This document shows positions 51,931 through 61,935 of a stretch of 64,000 bases of DNA, piece by piece. The position numbers were made by a program, and so were the translations under genes. The stretch covers positions 7,564,001 through 7,628,000 of the forward strand of contig NC_067203.1 in the NCBI RefSeq assembly GCF_026262505.1. Reading direction: 5' to 3'. The notes under the pieces are model-generated. The model made no database searches, had not been told where the DNA came from, and worked only from the letters and a program-made list of their open reading frames with translations. Numbering within the stretch: position 1 is the first letter of the stretch; the number at the start of each line of letters is the position of its first letter. This stretch comes from Trichomonas vaginalis G3. Its lineage: Eukaryota; Parabasalia; Trichomonadida; Trichomonadidae.

Positions 51931-52215
51931 GTCCTGATTCAAGACAAGTCTTGTATTTTTTCAAGACAAATCTTGTCCTGATTCAGAACAAGACTTGCAC
52001 TTTTTAGTCAGTTTTTCTTGTAAAGTTCTCAAATTTGAGAACAATTGTCCTGATTCAAGACAAGTCTTGTATTTTTTCAGAACAAGTCTTGTATTTTTTC
52101 AAGACAAATCTTGTCCTGATTCAAGACAAGTCTTGTATTTTTTCAGAACAAGTCTTGTATTTTTTCAAGACAAATCTTGTCCTGATTCAAGACAAGTCTT
52201 GCACTTTTTCAGGAA
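51931..52215 (+). repeat. Palindromic tandem repeat array
   Basis: GTCCTGATTC recurs at 51931, 51974, 52047, 52113 and 52179, the last three with a 66-bp period. Each unit contains short palindromes such as AAGAC-AA-GTCTT and the complementary pair GTCTTG/CAAGAC around a T-run. Non-coding. It could be a replication or packaging signal; that is inference. Confidence 0.75.
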
Positions 52216-52567
52216 ATCCTATCGTCCAACTTACAAATGTCACTTTTCAACATGATTGCATTTTGGTCGGGGAACAACTTTCTCTCATTTTGTCACTTTT
52301 CTATCGTCGTGTTTTGTCACTTTTCCCTCGGGGTGTGTGTCAGAAAATATCCAAAATCTTTATAGCCTCGTATCTCCTTCAATTCTTGACGGTTTGACAT
52401 GTATGACACACCATTCAATTCAGAATTATGTGCTGAATCTTATGACCTTCATTTGTTCGTGACTTCTTTTCACATATGTAACCATGAATTTTAACATTTC
52501 TTTAACACAGAAAAATAAAGTTAGTTTTATTTTTATTTATTTTTTTATTTTGTATGTAAAGACAGTA
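52216..52567 (+). other. Non-coding, ends in duplicated promoter segment
   Basis: No convincing gene. The last ~60 bp (about 52505-52567) match 50640-50698 upstream of the 314-residue gene: AAATAAAGTTAGTTTTATT followed by TTTATTTATTTTTTTATTTT. This marks the sequence as a duplicated gene start region. Confidence 0.6.
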
Positions 52568-52706
52568 ATGTCAACATTAGAGAACACAAACAACTGCTAT
52601 CGTTCATGAAGCCATAAATGAAGAATACGAGTACATACAGTATAACAAACAGTTACGTCTTATTCGTTCAGTCAAAAATGACATGTACCAAATGCAAAGT
52701 ATTTGA
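52568..52706 (+). pseudogene. Small frameshifted gene
   Basis: Starts MSTLENTNN from the ATG after the duplicated promoter segment, then shifts by one base near 52600 into a frame reading AINEEYEYIQYNKQLRLI and ends at TGA 52704-52706. No family recognised. Confidence 0.35.
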
Positions 52707-52877
52707 ATGCTCTTCTTTCTACAAAGCAAGCATATCATTGGTTTTGAAAACCAACAGGCAAAAGAACTTTTAGAAGAATTTCCTCATATGATTGCTTCCC
52801 TCGGAAAACCGAGGGAAGAGATTCCGTACGAAAATCGCAAGAATTTGGCTCCTGTTGAAAGGTTATTATGTTCATAG
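52707..52877 (+). CDS. Very small unrecognised ORF
   Basis: 56 residues (MLFFLQSKHIIGFENQ...). ATG directly follows the TGA of the previous frame, in the same phase, so the two might be one gene with an internal stop. No family recognised. Confidence 0.25.
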   Translation: MLFFLQSKHIIGFENQQAKELLEEFPHMIASLGKPREEIPYENRKNLAPVERLLCS

Positions 52878-52936
52878 ACTTTTAGTAAACGCTGTAGCAA
52901 TGTGGGCTTTCACCTCGTTATGCTTGTTATATTTTC

Positions 52937-53089
52937 ATGATGTTAGATGAACTATATAAAGCAGAACGTGGAGAGATGGAAAAGAAACTTCAAGCAAAAG
53001 ATGAAGTCATTGTCCCAAAGACAAAAGCATACAGAAAAGAATACCACGTTCAGTACCAAAAGGAAAGGAAAAGAGTTATAAGTATATGA
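52937..53089 (+). CDS. Very small basic ORF
   Basis: 50 residues, highly charged (KAERGEMEKKLQAKDE, QKERKRVISI). Its TGA overlaps the next ATG as ATGA (53086-53089). This could be a frameshift within one longer gene. Confidence 0.3.
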   Translation: MMLDELYKAERGEMEKKLQAKDEVIVPKTKAYRKEYHVQYQKERKRVISI

Positions 53090-53394
53090 TATATACTGAA
53101 GAGTTGGAAAATGAAGAAGATAAAGATATGGTTATGTTGCATTTAGTCAGAAGAAACAACAAGAGCTTTTATGACTTAGCTAAAATATATAAATCTGACA
53201 GAAACTGGTTCTATCGTGAAAACTTACCGATTTCAATGACACCGAATGAGCAAATAAAGGAAATTGTCAAAAATACTCTTCCTCAAACACACTATGACAT
53301 CAAAGGTTGCACAATACTTACATTCAAAGAAGACTTACCATTACTGAAGGAAAAAATAACAGAATATTTCGATAACTTCAAAGAGGAAGAATGA
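53086..53394 (+). CDS. Unrecognised protein, 102 aa
   Basis: Frame open with protein-like composition (DMVMLHLVRRNNKSFYDLA, TILTFKEDLPLLKEKI). The pattern faintly recalls the N-terminal DNA-binding regions of virus-encoded BRO/KilA-type proteins, but no signature residue set is clear. May be the 3' part of a gene beginning at 52937. Confidence 0.4.
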   Translation: MIYTEELENEEDKDMVMLHLVRRNNKSFYDLAKIYKSDRNWFYRENLPISMTPNEQIKEIVKNTLPQTHYDIKGCTILTFKEDLPLLKEKITEYFDNFKEEE

Positions 53395-53600
53395 AAACTT
53401 ACCGATTTCAATGAAAAACATTAACTTTTTGACGAAGTGAAGATTTGCACTTTGTCAAAATTTAATGAAAACTTACCGATTTCAATGAAAAACATTAACT
53501 TTTTGACGAGGTGAAGATTTGCACTTTGTCAAAATTTAATGAAAAACATTAACTTTTTGACGAGGTGAAGATTTGCACTTTGTCAAAATTTAATGAAAAA
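53395..53600 (+). repeat. Tandem copies of GACGAAGTG-type hairpin
   Basis: Three copies of ACATTAACTTTTTGACG followed by ARGTGAAGATTTGCACTTTG and TCAAAATTTAATG (hairpins about 53430-53463, 53504-53537, 53554-53587). Each can fold with TTTTGACGAAGTG or GAGGTG pairing with CACTTTGTCAAAA. They share the stem with the repeats at 50102-50244. AACTTACCGATTTCAATGA also repeats here and at 53218. Confidence 0.75.
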
Positions 53601-53745
53601 CATTAACGTAAACATTAACGATAAAATTTATTTCCTGGACTGTTGTCAAAATGTCATGTTGTCATCATTTTTAAAAGAAGTTAAATAACCTGGTGACACA
53701 TGGTGACGTGGTGACACCTTCAGTTCTTCAAAAATATATTTTTGC

Positions 53746-54219
53746 TTAAATAGCTTCAGGGTCTATTTCTTCAACCATTTCACTTTCTTCGTCAATGTCA
53801 ATAGAAGCTTCTTCAACCTTTGGTAAGAATTTCTGTATAACATCTTTATTCGTTATTGTCTTCAAAGATGAAGAATAATATTTCACATTTGTTTCACCCT
53901 TCTTATATTCTTTCTGTTCGGAAAGATTTAAAGCAATACTGAAGAAGTCAATGTTAGAGTTCTTTATGACAGTATAATGAGTATCTTTGACATTCACGAA
54001 GAAACTCTTTTGTTTCAAAACTACTGCTAACTCTTGTGAAGTATAACGTTTGCGGTCAATGACGATAGCTAATGGTCTGACATACTGACCAAACTTAGAT
54101 TCTTTCACAAACTTCTTGTTAAAGATAACATTAACATTTGAAGCACCATTGAACTCATTCTTGATGGCAGTAGCGAGAGCATTGTATGAAAAGAACTTGC
54201 AATCTTGCATGTGTTTCAT
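53746..54219 (-). CDS. Unrecognised Maverick protein, 157 aa
   Basis: Open frame from ATG (a second Met at residue 3). Mixed alpha/beta composition (VRPLAIVIDRKRYTSQELA) and an acidic C-terminus (DIDEESEMVEEIDPEAI). Divergent from the polymerase gene with ~90 bp between. No family recognised. Intact, unlike the polymerase. Confidence 0.5.
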   Translation of the reverse strand: MKHMQDCKFFSYNALATAIKNEFNGASNVNVIFNKKFVKESKFGQYVRPLAIVIDRKRYTSQELAVVLKQKSFFVNVKDTHYTVIKNSNIDFFSIALNLSEQKEYKKGETNVKYYSSSLKTITNKDVIQKFLPKVEEASIDIDEESEMVEEIDPEAI

Positions 54220-54308
54220 TAAAATAAAAATATTAAATTATTTTGAAAAATAACTTTAAAAATCTAATCTAATTTTTTCAAAAAAATATTTTTTATTTCC
54301 TACTAAAG

Positions 54309-57300
54309 ATGTATCGGAAGTTGTCTAAGTTAGAACACTCGGAAATAAAACAACTTCTTACAGAAGCTAACATAGATGTTGCAAAACATTACGCGACAAA
54401 CAAAAAAGCACTCGCTGACATCCTCAATGACTATAATGGTGCAATAAGTTATGATAGAATTCATGAGTTCATAAAGCCGCAACGCGGCGAGGACGAAGTC
54501 CATGCAAGAACTTTTCCTTTAAATGACGTTGCTATTGACTTATATCATAGACGTTCAGTACCTCATGAAGTAAGAAGAGAAATGTTTGACATAACAAATG
54601 CAAACGTTGGTGAAACAAGAAGAAGAGACGACACACTGAAACAACAGAGAAGAGAGATGTTTAAAAGTGCTATAGAACAAGTTCGCAAAGCTAACGATGT
54701 CATTCGTTCCATTGACGACAAACCAAAAGAAGGTGAGAGATGGTTAAAGAAAGATGAAGAGAATAGGAAGAGAAATGTGAAGTCAGGCAATAGACTCATT
54801 GACTTTAACATCGAAGCTTTAGATGAACCAAACAGAGAATATTTACACAAACATTTCGGTAAGGTTTTCATGAGACTCTTAGAGAAAATTAAAATAAACT
54901 CGCAACAAAGATGGATGGTATGTTATAAACTTGGTGGAAAGTATGAATGTTCTACGTTAAACCTCAATAATATTGGAACATTACTACATCAGCTCTTGAA
55001 GGAGAACTTATATCAGAGATAGAAGCAAATGCTGCAGGTATTGTTGAAATGCACTATGACTTCTTCTTGACAAACATAAAGAATCTTACTGAAATAAAGA
55101 TGTATGATTTAACAGAATATGAAGGCTTAACGATGTCAGATGTAAAGAAAGGCAAACCAAAAAAGAGACCATATAGAGATGAAAGCACACTGACAAATGA
55201 CCAGAAAGCCATTTTGGAAGCTCTTAAGCAAACAGGAAACCAGCACTTATAGAAAGCTTTTGGAAGATAATGGTGAAAAGAAGTTTTATAAGAAGAGAAG
55301 CGGTCAGTTCTGGAAGTATCTTTGCACATTACCTATAAATCTTGAACGCTACCAAATCTTCAATGAACTGAACAAAAGAACTGCAACACTTATGACAGAG
55401 GACAATTGTTTCGTTTATGCTTGCATTCAGGCTGGAGTAAATGAAGAAACTATTGACCACATGAGAGAAGTCATTCGTGTTAGAGACTTTCCTCAAAGTA
55501 AAGTACAAGAAATTTCTGACGCAACAGGTATATCATTTAATGTTACCATTGGTTATTTCAATGACTTCAAGACATAATGAAATAAAGAGATATATACCAA
55601 AAGAATGCGAAACTGTTAGAAACTATTGACTTACTTCTTGTTGAAGACCACTACATGCTAATGAAAGACTTCAATGACAACATACTTCATTCGAAACTAT
55701 AAAGGAAATTCTCAAAGCTTGTGGTGGAATGAACATTGAGAAACAGATGAAGATTTATACAAAGAGAGAAGATAAATATGTAGTTCGTTTTATGATAGAA
55801 CAACACCGTTATGGGATTTTATGAAAACATTGTGGGAGTGCAAATATTTCGAACCTATTTCTTATGGAGAACTTTTCACATATACTACTGACTTATATAA
55901 ACAGAACCTTGCACCATTTAAAGATTTGACATATGCTCCAAAGTATTGTGTACAACTGAAGAAGAAAGCAGAGTCAAAAGAAGTAAATAAAGCTAAATGT
56001 AAATTCATACCTGAGCACGTTTTCTTTGCTGACTTTGAGTGTAGTACGGATGGCTTTCATAAAGCTTTTAACATCTGTTATGACAGTGAAGATGGTTCAG
56101 TGAGTGAAAGCATTTGGGGTCAAAACTGTGCAACAGAATTTTTGGAAAGACTCCTGACAAGAGTTTAATATATTTTTCACAACCTCAGTTATGACATAAA
56201 CTTCATCTTAAACACATGACAGAAGTGAAAGGAACTCCCATCATTAAAGGTTCACGAACAATGCAAATAACTGGCTTATATAAAGGACGGGCAATTATTA
56301 TAAAAGACTCTTACAGTGTTATAAATAAGAAGCTTAAACTATTTCCTGCTATGTTTAACTTACAAACAGGACCGAAAGAAGTATTTCCATATAACTACTA
56401 CAGCAGTGTTTTGTTAGCAAATGACAACAGAACTGGTGTCATTTCTGAAGCATGTAAGTTTATCCATGATGCAGATACATTTATGAAGAACATAGATTTC
56501 CATCAAAGGTTGCAGAATAGATGAAAACCACTTCGACTTAGAAAAATATAGCACGTTTTACTGCAAACAAGATGTAAGAATTTTAAGAGAAGGTTTTGTA
56601 AAGTTCCGCAATGACTTATTGAAAGAGTTTGATTTAAACGTTTATGACTACGTTAGTATTTGTTCAATTGCTAACAAATTGTTTGAGAACAGAGTATACT
56701 TCCCGAATGGAAATCTTTATGACCTCTCAAATAAACCAAGAGAATTTATTTCGAGATGCATTCAAGGTGGAAAGATGTATGTTGTCAGATAACATGAAAC
56801 AAAAGAGCAAAAAGAAACTCATTGCTGACTTCGACACTGTTTCATTATATCCTTCAGCTATAGCAAGACTTTATACTTTAGAAGGTATTCCAAAAGTATT
56901 GAAGGAAGAAATGTTAAACACAGAGTATCTCATGAGACATTTATTCGATGATGACCAAAAGGAACCCATTGGTGAAAAGTTTATGTCTGGCTTCTTTGTT
57001 CTCATTAAGATAACAGAGATTGGTATACCCAGACACTTTCATTTAATAGTTTGCGACCCTGAACTAAATCCAGAACTTAACGTTCCAAGAAGTTCAAACA
57101 CTTGCTGTCTCATGTATGTTGACCATATAACATTACAAGACCTCATAAAATATCAAGTGTCAAATGTGAAGTGTTGCAAGGATACTATTACGATGGAACA
57201 GAGATATGAGAATAAGAGATGAAGTAAAGAAGTTGTTTGAGTTAAGGTTAAAGTATAAGAAAGAAGAAAACCCTTACAAGAAATTATAAAACTCATTCTG

Positions 57301-58084
57301 AACAGCATTTATGGCAAACTATTCTATCTCCTATTGAGTCAAAAATAACCATAGTAAATGACAAAGATGCTATAAGATATGCTATAAGAAATTACAACCA
57401 TATAGTGAAGTTCGAAGGTTTGGATGGTTCAGATAAAACTATTTTCAAGCTAACGAAAAGCATTTGCAGACACTTTAACTTCTGTCCACTTGGTGTTAAT
57501 ATTCTGTCTATGTCAAAACGTATTATGAATGAAGTATTCTGTACTGCAGAGGACATGGGACTTCAAATCTTTTACCAGGATACCGACAGTATGCACTTAT
57601 ATAATGAAGACATCCCAAAGCTTGCAGCAGAGTTTAAGAAGAGATACGGTAGAGAACTTATAGGAAAGAACCTTGGTCAATTTCATAGCGACTTTGCAGA
57701 AATAACACCTGGAAAACAAAGTTAGCTTATAAAAGTATTTTCTGTGGAAAGAAGACCTACATAGACTTACTCACGAATGATTTAAATGAAGTTGCATTTC
57801 ACTGCAGAATGAAAGGCGTGAAGCAAGATGTTATTGCTTTAACCGCTAATGAAATGTTTCCTGAAGCTATACAATGCTATTACAATGAAGATAAGAACAT
57901 TCACATACCTGTTGGAACATATGACAAAGACTCTGAGTTCAGTTTAATGAAACTTTACAAAGCACTTTATGATGGTCAAGAGATTGCATTCGACTTATGT
58001 AAGTCATGTCAACCTTGCTTTGCTGAAAAGTTCAACTTTTCAATAACGACTAAAACAAGCTTTATTCGTAAGTTGAAGTTCTGA
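54309..58084 (+). pseudogene. Protein-primed family-B DNA polymerase, multiply frameshifted
   Basis: Replicates the element from its ends. The gene is spread over eight or more frames (54309-55022, 55049-55252, 55197-55577, 55821-56168, 56216-56524, ~56520-56790, 56644-57222, ~57200-57400, 57405-57725, 57809-58084). Recognised motifs: exonuclease I FFADFEC (~56025-56043), exonuclease II FHNLSYDINFI (~56172-56205), exonuclease III YCKQDVRIL (~56560), polymerase A ADFDTVSLYPSAI (~56824), polymerase B NSIYGK (57301-57318) and polymerase C YQDTDS (57573-57590). All catalytic motifs are still readable, so decay is recent or partly due to sequence errors. The N-terminal ~500 residues may include the terminal-protein region. 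A double-hairpin motif lies in frame at 54476-54501. Confidence 0.9.
54476..54501 (+). repeat. GC-rich double-hairpin motif inside polymerase ORF
   Basis: GCCGC-AAC-GCGGC, GA, GGAC-GAA-GTCC. Encodes KPQRGEDEVH in frame. Same architecture as copies at 45022, 49967 and 59524. Confidence 0.65.
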
Positions 58085-58168
58085 GGTCATTTATTTTTGT
58101 CAGCAATGAGGTCATGAATGAGGTCATGAATGAGGTCATTCGTGATAAAAATAAAGCTAGCGTAGATT
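58085..58168 (+). repeat. Short tandem repeat after polymerase
   Basis: GAATGAGGTCAT-type units, about 12 bp, repeated three to four times (58090-58142), directly after the polymerase stop codon and before a convergent gene. Confidence 0.6.
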
Positions 58169-59026
58169 TTACAATACTGCGATGGTAGAGTTTAAGAGTT
58201 GTGCTTCAATGTAGAGACAGTCCTTATGGTCTGGAGGCAAGAACACTGGACATTTATGGTCATGAGTGGAGAACATGTCTATCCAAAACTCACGATTGAA
58301 GCCAGTTAATTTATAGTATTTAGGGTTAGGAAGTGGTGAAGTTCTTGTATGACCAATGAACTCATTTTCAACTCCTTTACTTAAGTTTGAATATAATATA
58401 GCTTGCTTTCTATCCCAAATGCCAGGTGTTACAATCTTTGAAAATTCATTTTTCCTCGGAAGCATTGCATCATAATTGAAAACATTCTTAAAATCATCAC
58501 TTGGTTCGGAGATTTGAAATCTTATACGTAATGGATTTTCTTTCTTTTTAGCGACTTCATTGAATGGTGAGAATACAACAAACTGACAGTCATGAATTCC
58601 ATCTTCATTTTCATTAAATTCATAATGAAAGTCTATAAGTTGTGGCTGACTACCTTCTTCTTTCAGTTGTGCAAGAAACTCACGTAAAGGCTGTAAAGTT
58701 TGTACTTCAATGTTGAACTTTTTCTCGAACATCTCATTAAATGAAATCATACATTGCAACAATGTTGTATCGTCTTTAAAGTATTTGAATATGTGAATGT
58801 TTTGGGCGCTTAAAGACTGTTCGTCATTTTCTATCTCGACTTGAAGTATAAAGTCAACCTTTCTGAAAGCACGTGTTATATACATAGATGTTATGCCAAT
58901 GTACTTCTCTTCATTTATGTTCACAATCCAGTCTGTTGGAAACTTAAACGTTACTCTGTTCCCCTTTATTTTGACGTCAGGGTTTTCACTACTGAACGCA
59001 ACAGTTAAAGGTATTTGTCTATACAT
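58169..59026 (-). CDS. Virion-type Maverick protein, 285 aa
   Basis: Frame intact. Beta-rich with no catalytic motif: VTFKFPTDWIVNINEEKYIG near the start, LRIRFQISEP in the middle, CLYIEAQLLNSTIAVL at the end. Location next to the capsid gene and a conserved-looking hydrophobic pattern suggest a structural role such as minor capsid, but I do not recognise the family. ATAAAAATAAA-type text precedes the start. Confidence 0.45.
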   Translation of the reverse strand: MYRQIPLTVAFSSENPDVKIKGNRVTFKFPTDWIVNINEEKYIGITSMYITRAFRKVDFILQVEIENDEQSLSAQNIHIFKYFKDDTTLLQCMISFNEMFEKKFNIEVQTLQPLREFLAQLKEEGSQPQLIDFHYEFNENEDGIHDCQFVVFSPFNEVAKKKENPLRIRFQISEPSDDFKNVFNYDAMLPRKNEFSKIVTPGIWDRKQAILYSNLSKGVENEFIGHTRTSPLPNPKYYKLTGFNREFWIDMFSTHDHKCPVFLPPDHKDCLYIEAQLLNSTIAVL

Positions 59027-59050
59027 TTAATTCGGATAAAAATAAACCAT

Positions 59051-59323
59051 TTACTCTTTCTTTGCTTCAGCTTCTTTAGCTTTTTGTTCTTCCTTTGCTT
59101 TTGCTTCTTCTCTAGCTTTTTTCGCCAGCAAACGTGGGTTCTTCTGTCTTCCAGCAGCTAATGCAGCTAGTTGTTTTTCACTAAGTTTTCTCTTTGGTCT
59201 CTCTGGCTTTTGTTCTTGTTTTTGTTCCTTCAGTTCGGATAAAATTTGCTCACGAATTTCTTTCTTCAATGCTTCAACATCTATGACCCCCTGGGTCTTG
59301 TCCGTAGGACTTGTCTGAGTCAT
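59051..59323 (-). CDS. Highly charged coiled-coil protein
   Basis: 90 residues from ATG 59323 (MTQTSPTDK); a longer frame upstream to 59344 begins with a weaker start. Lysine, glutamate and alanine rich with helical heptads (ALKKEIREQILSELKEQKQ) and basic patches (RPKRKLSEKQ). Probably DNA- or protein-binding. Low complexity makes family assignment impossible. Confidence 0.5.
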   Translation of the reverse strand: MTQTSPTDKTQGVIDVEALKKEIREQILSELKEQKQEQKPERPKRKLSEKQLAALAAGRQKNPRLLAKKAREEAKAKEEQKAKEAEAKKE

Positions 59324-59368
59324 TTGACTGCAGATAAAAAACAAAATTAAAACTTTAACCGATGTAAA

Positions 59369-59798
59369 ATGAGCTTGTCAAAATCAGAGCGAGAGTCTAT
59401 TATATTAAATGACGCAAGAGGAATACAACATCCTTTCTATTATGTAAGTCAGAGTAAAGATGGTAAAATATACGTAAGAAAAAGAAAGGTTCCATTAGCG
59501 AATGCAGAGAGTGACAACATTAAGGTGCATAGCACCGAGGGTGAAGCCCATATAAAACCTTCTATTCAAACTGAAAAGTCAATAGAACAAGAAGAAAAGA
59601 AGCCAGATGTTCTTTCAATAACGAACCAAGAGCTTATTGCAAAGTTCGTGAATTTCATTTGAAAAACAAACCGAGTCAAAGAATCCTGACCCGCCAGTGA
59701 AAGAAGTTGAGACAAAAGAGAATGTACAGTTCATTGAAAATGTCAAGAAACAACTTCCACCACGAATGCCAAGAAGAAGAGTGAGAATAATGAAGTAA
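59369..59798 (+). pseudogene. Unrecognised protein with embedded double hairpin, frameshifted
   Basis: First frame 59369-59662 (97 residues; FYYVSQSKDGKIYVRKRKVP looks like a small beta domain). The reading continues in another frame from about 59662 (VKEVETKENVQFIENV, then basic PRMPRRRVRIMK) to TAA 59796-59798. The double-hairpin motif at 59524-59549 encodes KVHSTEGEAH in frame. Upstream text is shared with other late genes of the element. Confidence 0.5.
59524..59549 (+). repeat. GC-rich double-hairpin motif inside ORF
   Basis: GGTGC-ATA-GCACC, GA, GGGT-GAA-GCCC. Both arms of stem 1 and stem 2 differ from the other copies in a compensatory way, so pairing is kept. Confidence 0.65.
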
Positions 59799-59824
59799 AT
59801 AGATATTTTTATTGAAGTAAATAC

Positions 59825-61398
59825 ATGCAGAACGAACAGCTAAACGAATTTACTCCAGCAGAGCATATTCATCAGATTCGCTCATATTTCGATATCATAG
59901 ACAATGCAGTTCAAATTGGTGACTAATAGAAAATATTCTGACGCAAAGATTCCATCACAACCTGGAACTGCTAAAGATAACACATGGGTAACATTCAATC
60001 TCTCACCTCCTGGTGAAAATATGTTGGACCTTTACAATACATTCATTACGTATAAAATGGAAGGTCAATTTATTGCAGATAAAGAAATTGGTTCAGGTTC
60101 CAATAAAACAAACCCACCAGGATTTTGGATTGGTTTCGATGACGCTTTCTATGCAGTTGCTGGATATCAAATCCTTGCAAATGGTCCGTATCGTATATTC
60201 TCAAGACAACGCAAGAGAAGAAGCATATATAACTTCAAACTCACAAACTACCGAACAAATAAAGAAAGTAGATGTTTTCTCAAAGACTCGACATGAAGAT
60301 GTATGGAGTCATTCGGGAACATGCAGAACAGGACAAATTGTTAGTGGTCCAATTACAGCAGGAAAATCATTTGATTTTAAGCTTCGTTTAAGAGATTCCT
60401 GTTAGAAGATTCCTTCCATTAGAAGCTATTCGATTTATTCCTGCATTTGCTGGTAACATTCAGCTTAAAGTAAAGTTCAGTAGCGACGCCTTACAATGCA
60501 CATCTATATCTGTAAATGATATCATTGCTTTCAATCCAACTCTTAAAGTTGCATTTGCTTCAGATTCAAATCCACCGACAAATAAATTTGTTCCATGGAA
60601 TGAACCATTCACTATGATAACGAAGGCAGTAGAAGCTAGTGGAACAGTTACTATTACAACTGTAAAACCAGCAACTATTTCGAACAAAGATGGATTTTAA
60701 TGAATGTTTCATTCATCCAAAGTCATTCTCTTTAGACCCTAACATTTATACAGAATTGTAGAACATTATACAAACGAGGCTTTATGTTTTCCTGTTAAGT
60801 TATGGATTGGATTCCTATGGACGGTTCATTCTCAAAGAATACAGATAGTTCAAGTGCAACATTTACAGCAGCTTATACGCCTATTAATGTTAAAAGTATT
60901 TGGGCACTATTTAGAAAGAAAGACAACTATTATGTTAATTTTGAGAACCCTAAGTTTAAATATCTTCAGCTTTCCATGGGAGCTTATGGAAATATGCCTG
61001 CAGAACCTGAAAAATCATATGGACCTGTATTTTATGAAATGGTTGCGAACGCCTGCAATACAAACAATGATATGATAGGATTTAATGAAGATGTTATGAG
61101 GTCATTGGTGGATGATGGTAGTGTGGAACATAAATGGGATAGCTATGACAACACACATTTCTTATGTGGTTTTCCAACAGAAGTGGACTTTTGCTTCCAA
61201 CAAGGTCAAACATCTACTGCTCCAATAACATACAAATTGTCTGTTAAAGGACCTATTGAACTAGCAACTGAAAACGTACCAAAGCCACTTATTGGATTTA
61301 TGAGGGATTGTTGCTTTGCAATACAAGTAAGACAGTCAGGCATACCAATAATAAGACTTGACGACTATAACTTAGCAACTGACGACAGTGAGGAATAA
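59825..61398 (+). pseudogene. Candidate double-jelly-roll major capsid protein, frameshifted
   Basis: Probable Maverick major capsid protein. Start either ATG 59825 (33-codon frame, MQNEQLNEFTP) or ATG 59904 (MQFKLVTNRKYSDAKIP); the two overlap in different frames. First beta-barrel pieces: AKDNTWVTFNLSPPGENML, FAFAG-like text and VRRFLPLEAIRFIPAFAG. Second barrel in the final frame 60802-61398: YVNFENPKFKYLQLSMGAYG, FLCGFPTEVDFCFQQG, CCFAIQVRQSGIPII. Frame changes occur near 60190, 60395, 60690 and 60750-60800. Size (~500 residues) and position match Polinton capsid genes. Fold is inferred from sequence style, not computed. Confidence 0.65.
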
Positions 61399-61428
61399 AG
61401 GATGAACGTTTATTTTTAAAGCTTATAA

Positions 61429-61887
61429 ATGAGTTCTTCATCAAGCTCTCGTGAACCTTCACCATCTATGAAACAAACTTTACCAAACGATTATGGAGCA
61501 CCTATTGAATATTTCTTACGAGCTGCACAATGGCAAAGAGCAGTCTCACCAAGGTTAGGTGTTCCACCAGCTCCTGTCAAAAATAGCATTTGGTCAAGTC
61601 CTTATATAAAATATGGTCTCCCACTAGGTTTGCTAGCTACAGCAGGAGCAGTTATGATGTTGAAAAGAAATAAAGCAAATGTTATAAATAATACTGAAGT
61701 AGCTGAAGTTAAACAAACTCCAACACCTTCGCCAAAACCAACGCCTTCACAAGCAAAACCTTCAATAACTCCTGAACCTATGGAAGTACAAACTCCTGTT
61801 CAAAAGTCAACTCCTAAACCGACTCCAACATTTAAACCAGAACCTACTCCTCAAATAAATCGTAAAACTCCTGCGTTTCCTTACTGA
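61429..61887 (+). CDS. Single-pass membrane protein with proline-rich tail
   Basis: 152 residues. Serine-rich start, one hydrophobic segment (~62-78, YGLPLGLLATAGAVMML), then a lysine/proline/threonine repeat tail (TPTPSPKPTPSQAKP and similar). A virion or membrane-interacting role is plausible. AACGTTTATTTTTAAAG precedes the start, matching the motif before the terminal-repeat gene. Frame intact; no family recognised. Confidence 0.55.
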   Translation: MSSSSSSREPSPSMKQTLPNDYGAPIEYFLRAAQWQRAVSPRLGVPPAPVKNSIWSSPYIKYGLPLGLLATAGAVMMLKRNKANVINNTEVAEVKQTPTPSPKPTPSQAKPSITPEPMEVQTPVQKSTPKPTPTFKPEPTPQINRKTPAFPY

Positions 61888-61935
61888 AAAAATAACGTTA
61901 TTTTTATTTAATATTAAAATTTTTATTTGATTGAA

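Noticed and set aside
51931-52215. Possible CRISPR array
   Set aside because: Units adjoin without unique spacers, periods vary and the context is a eukaryotic element.
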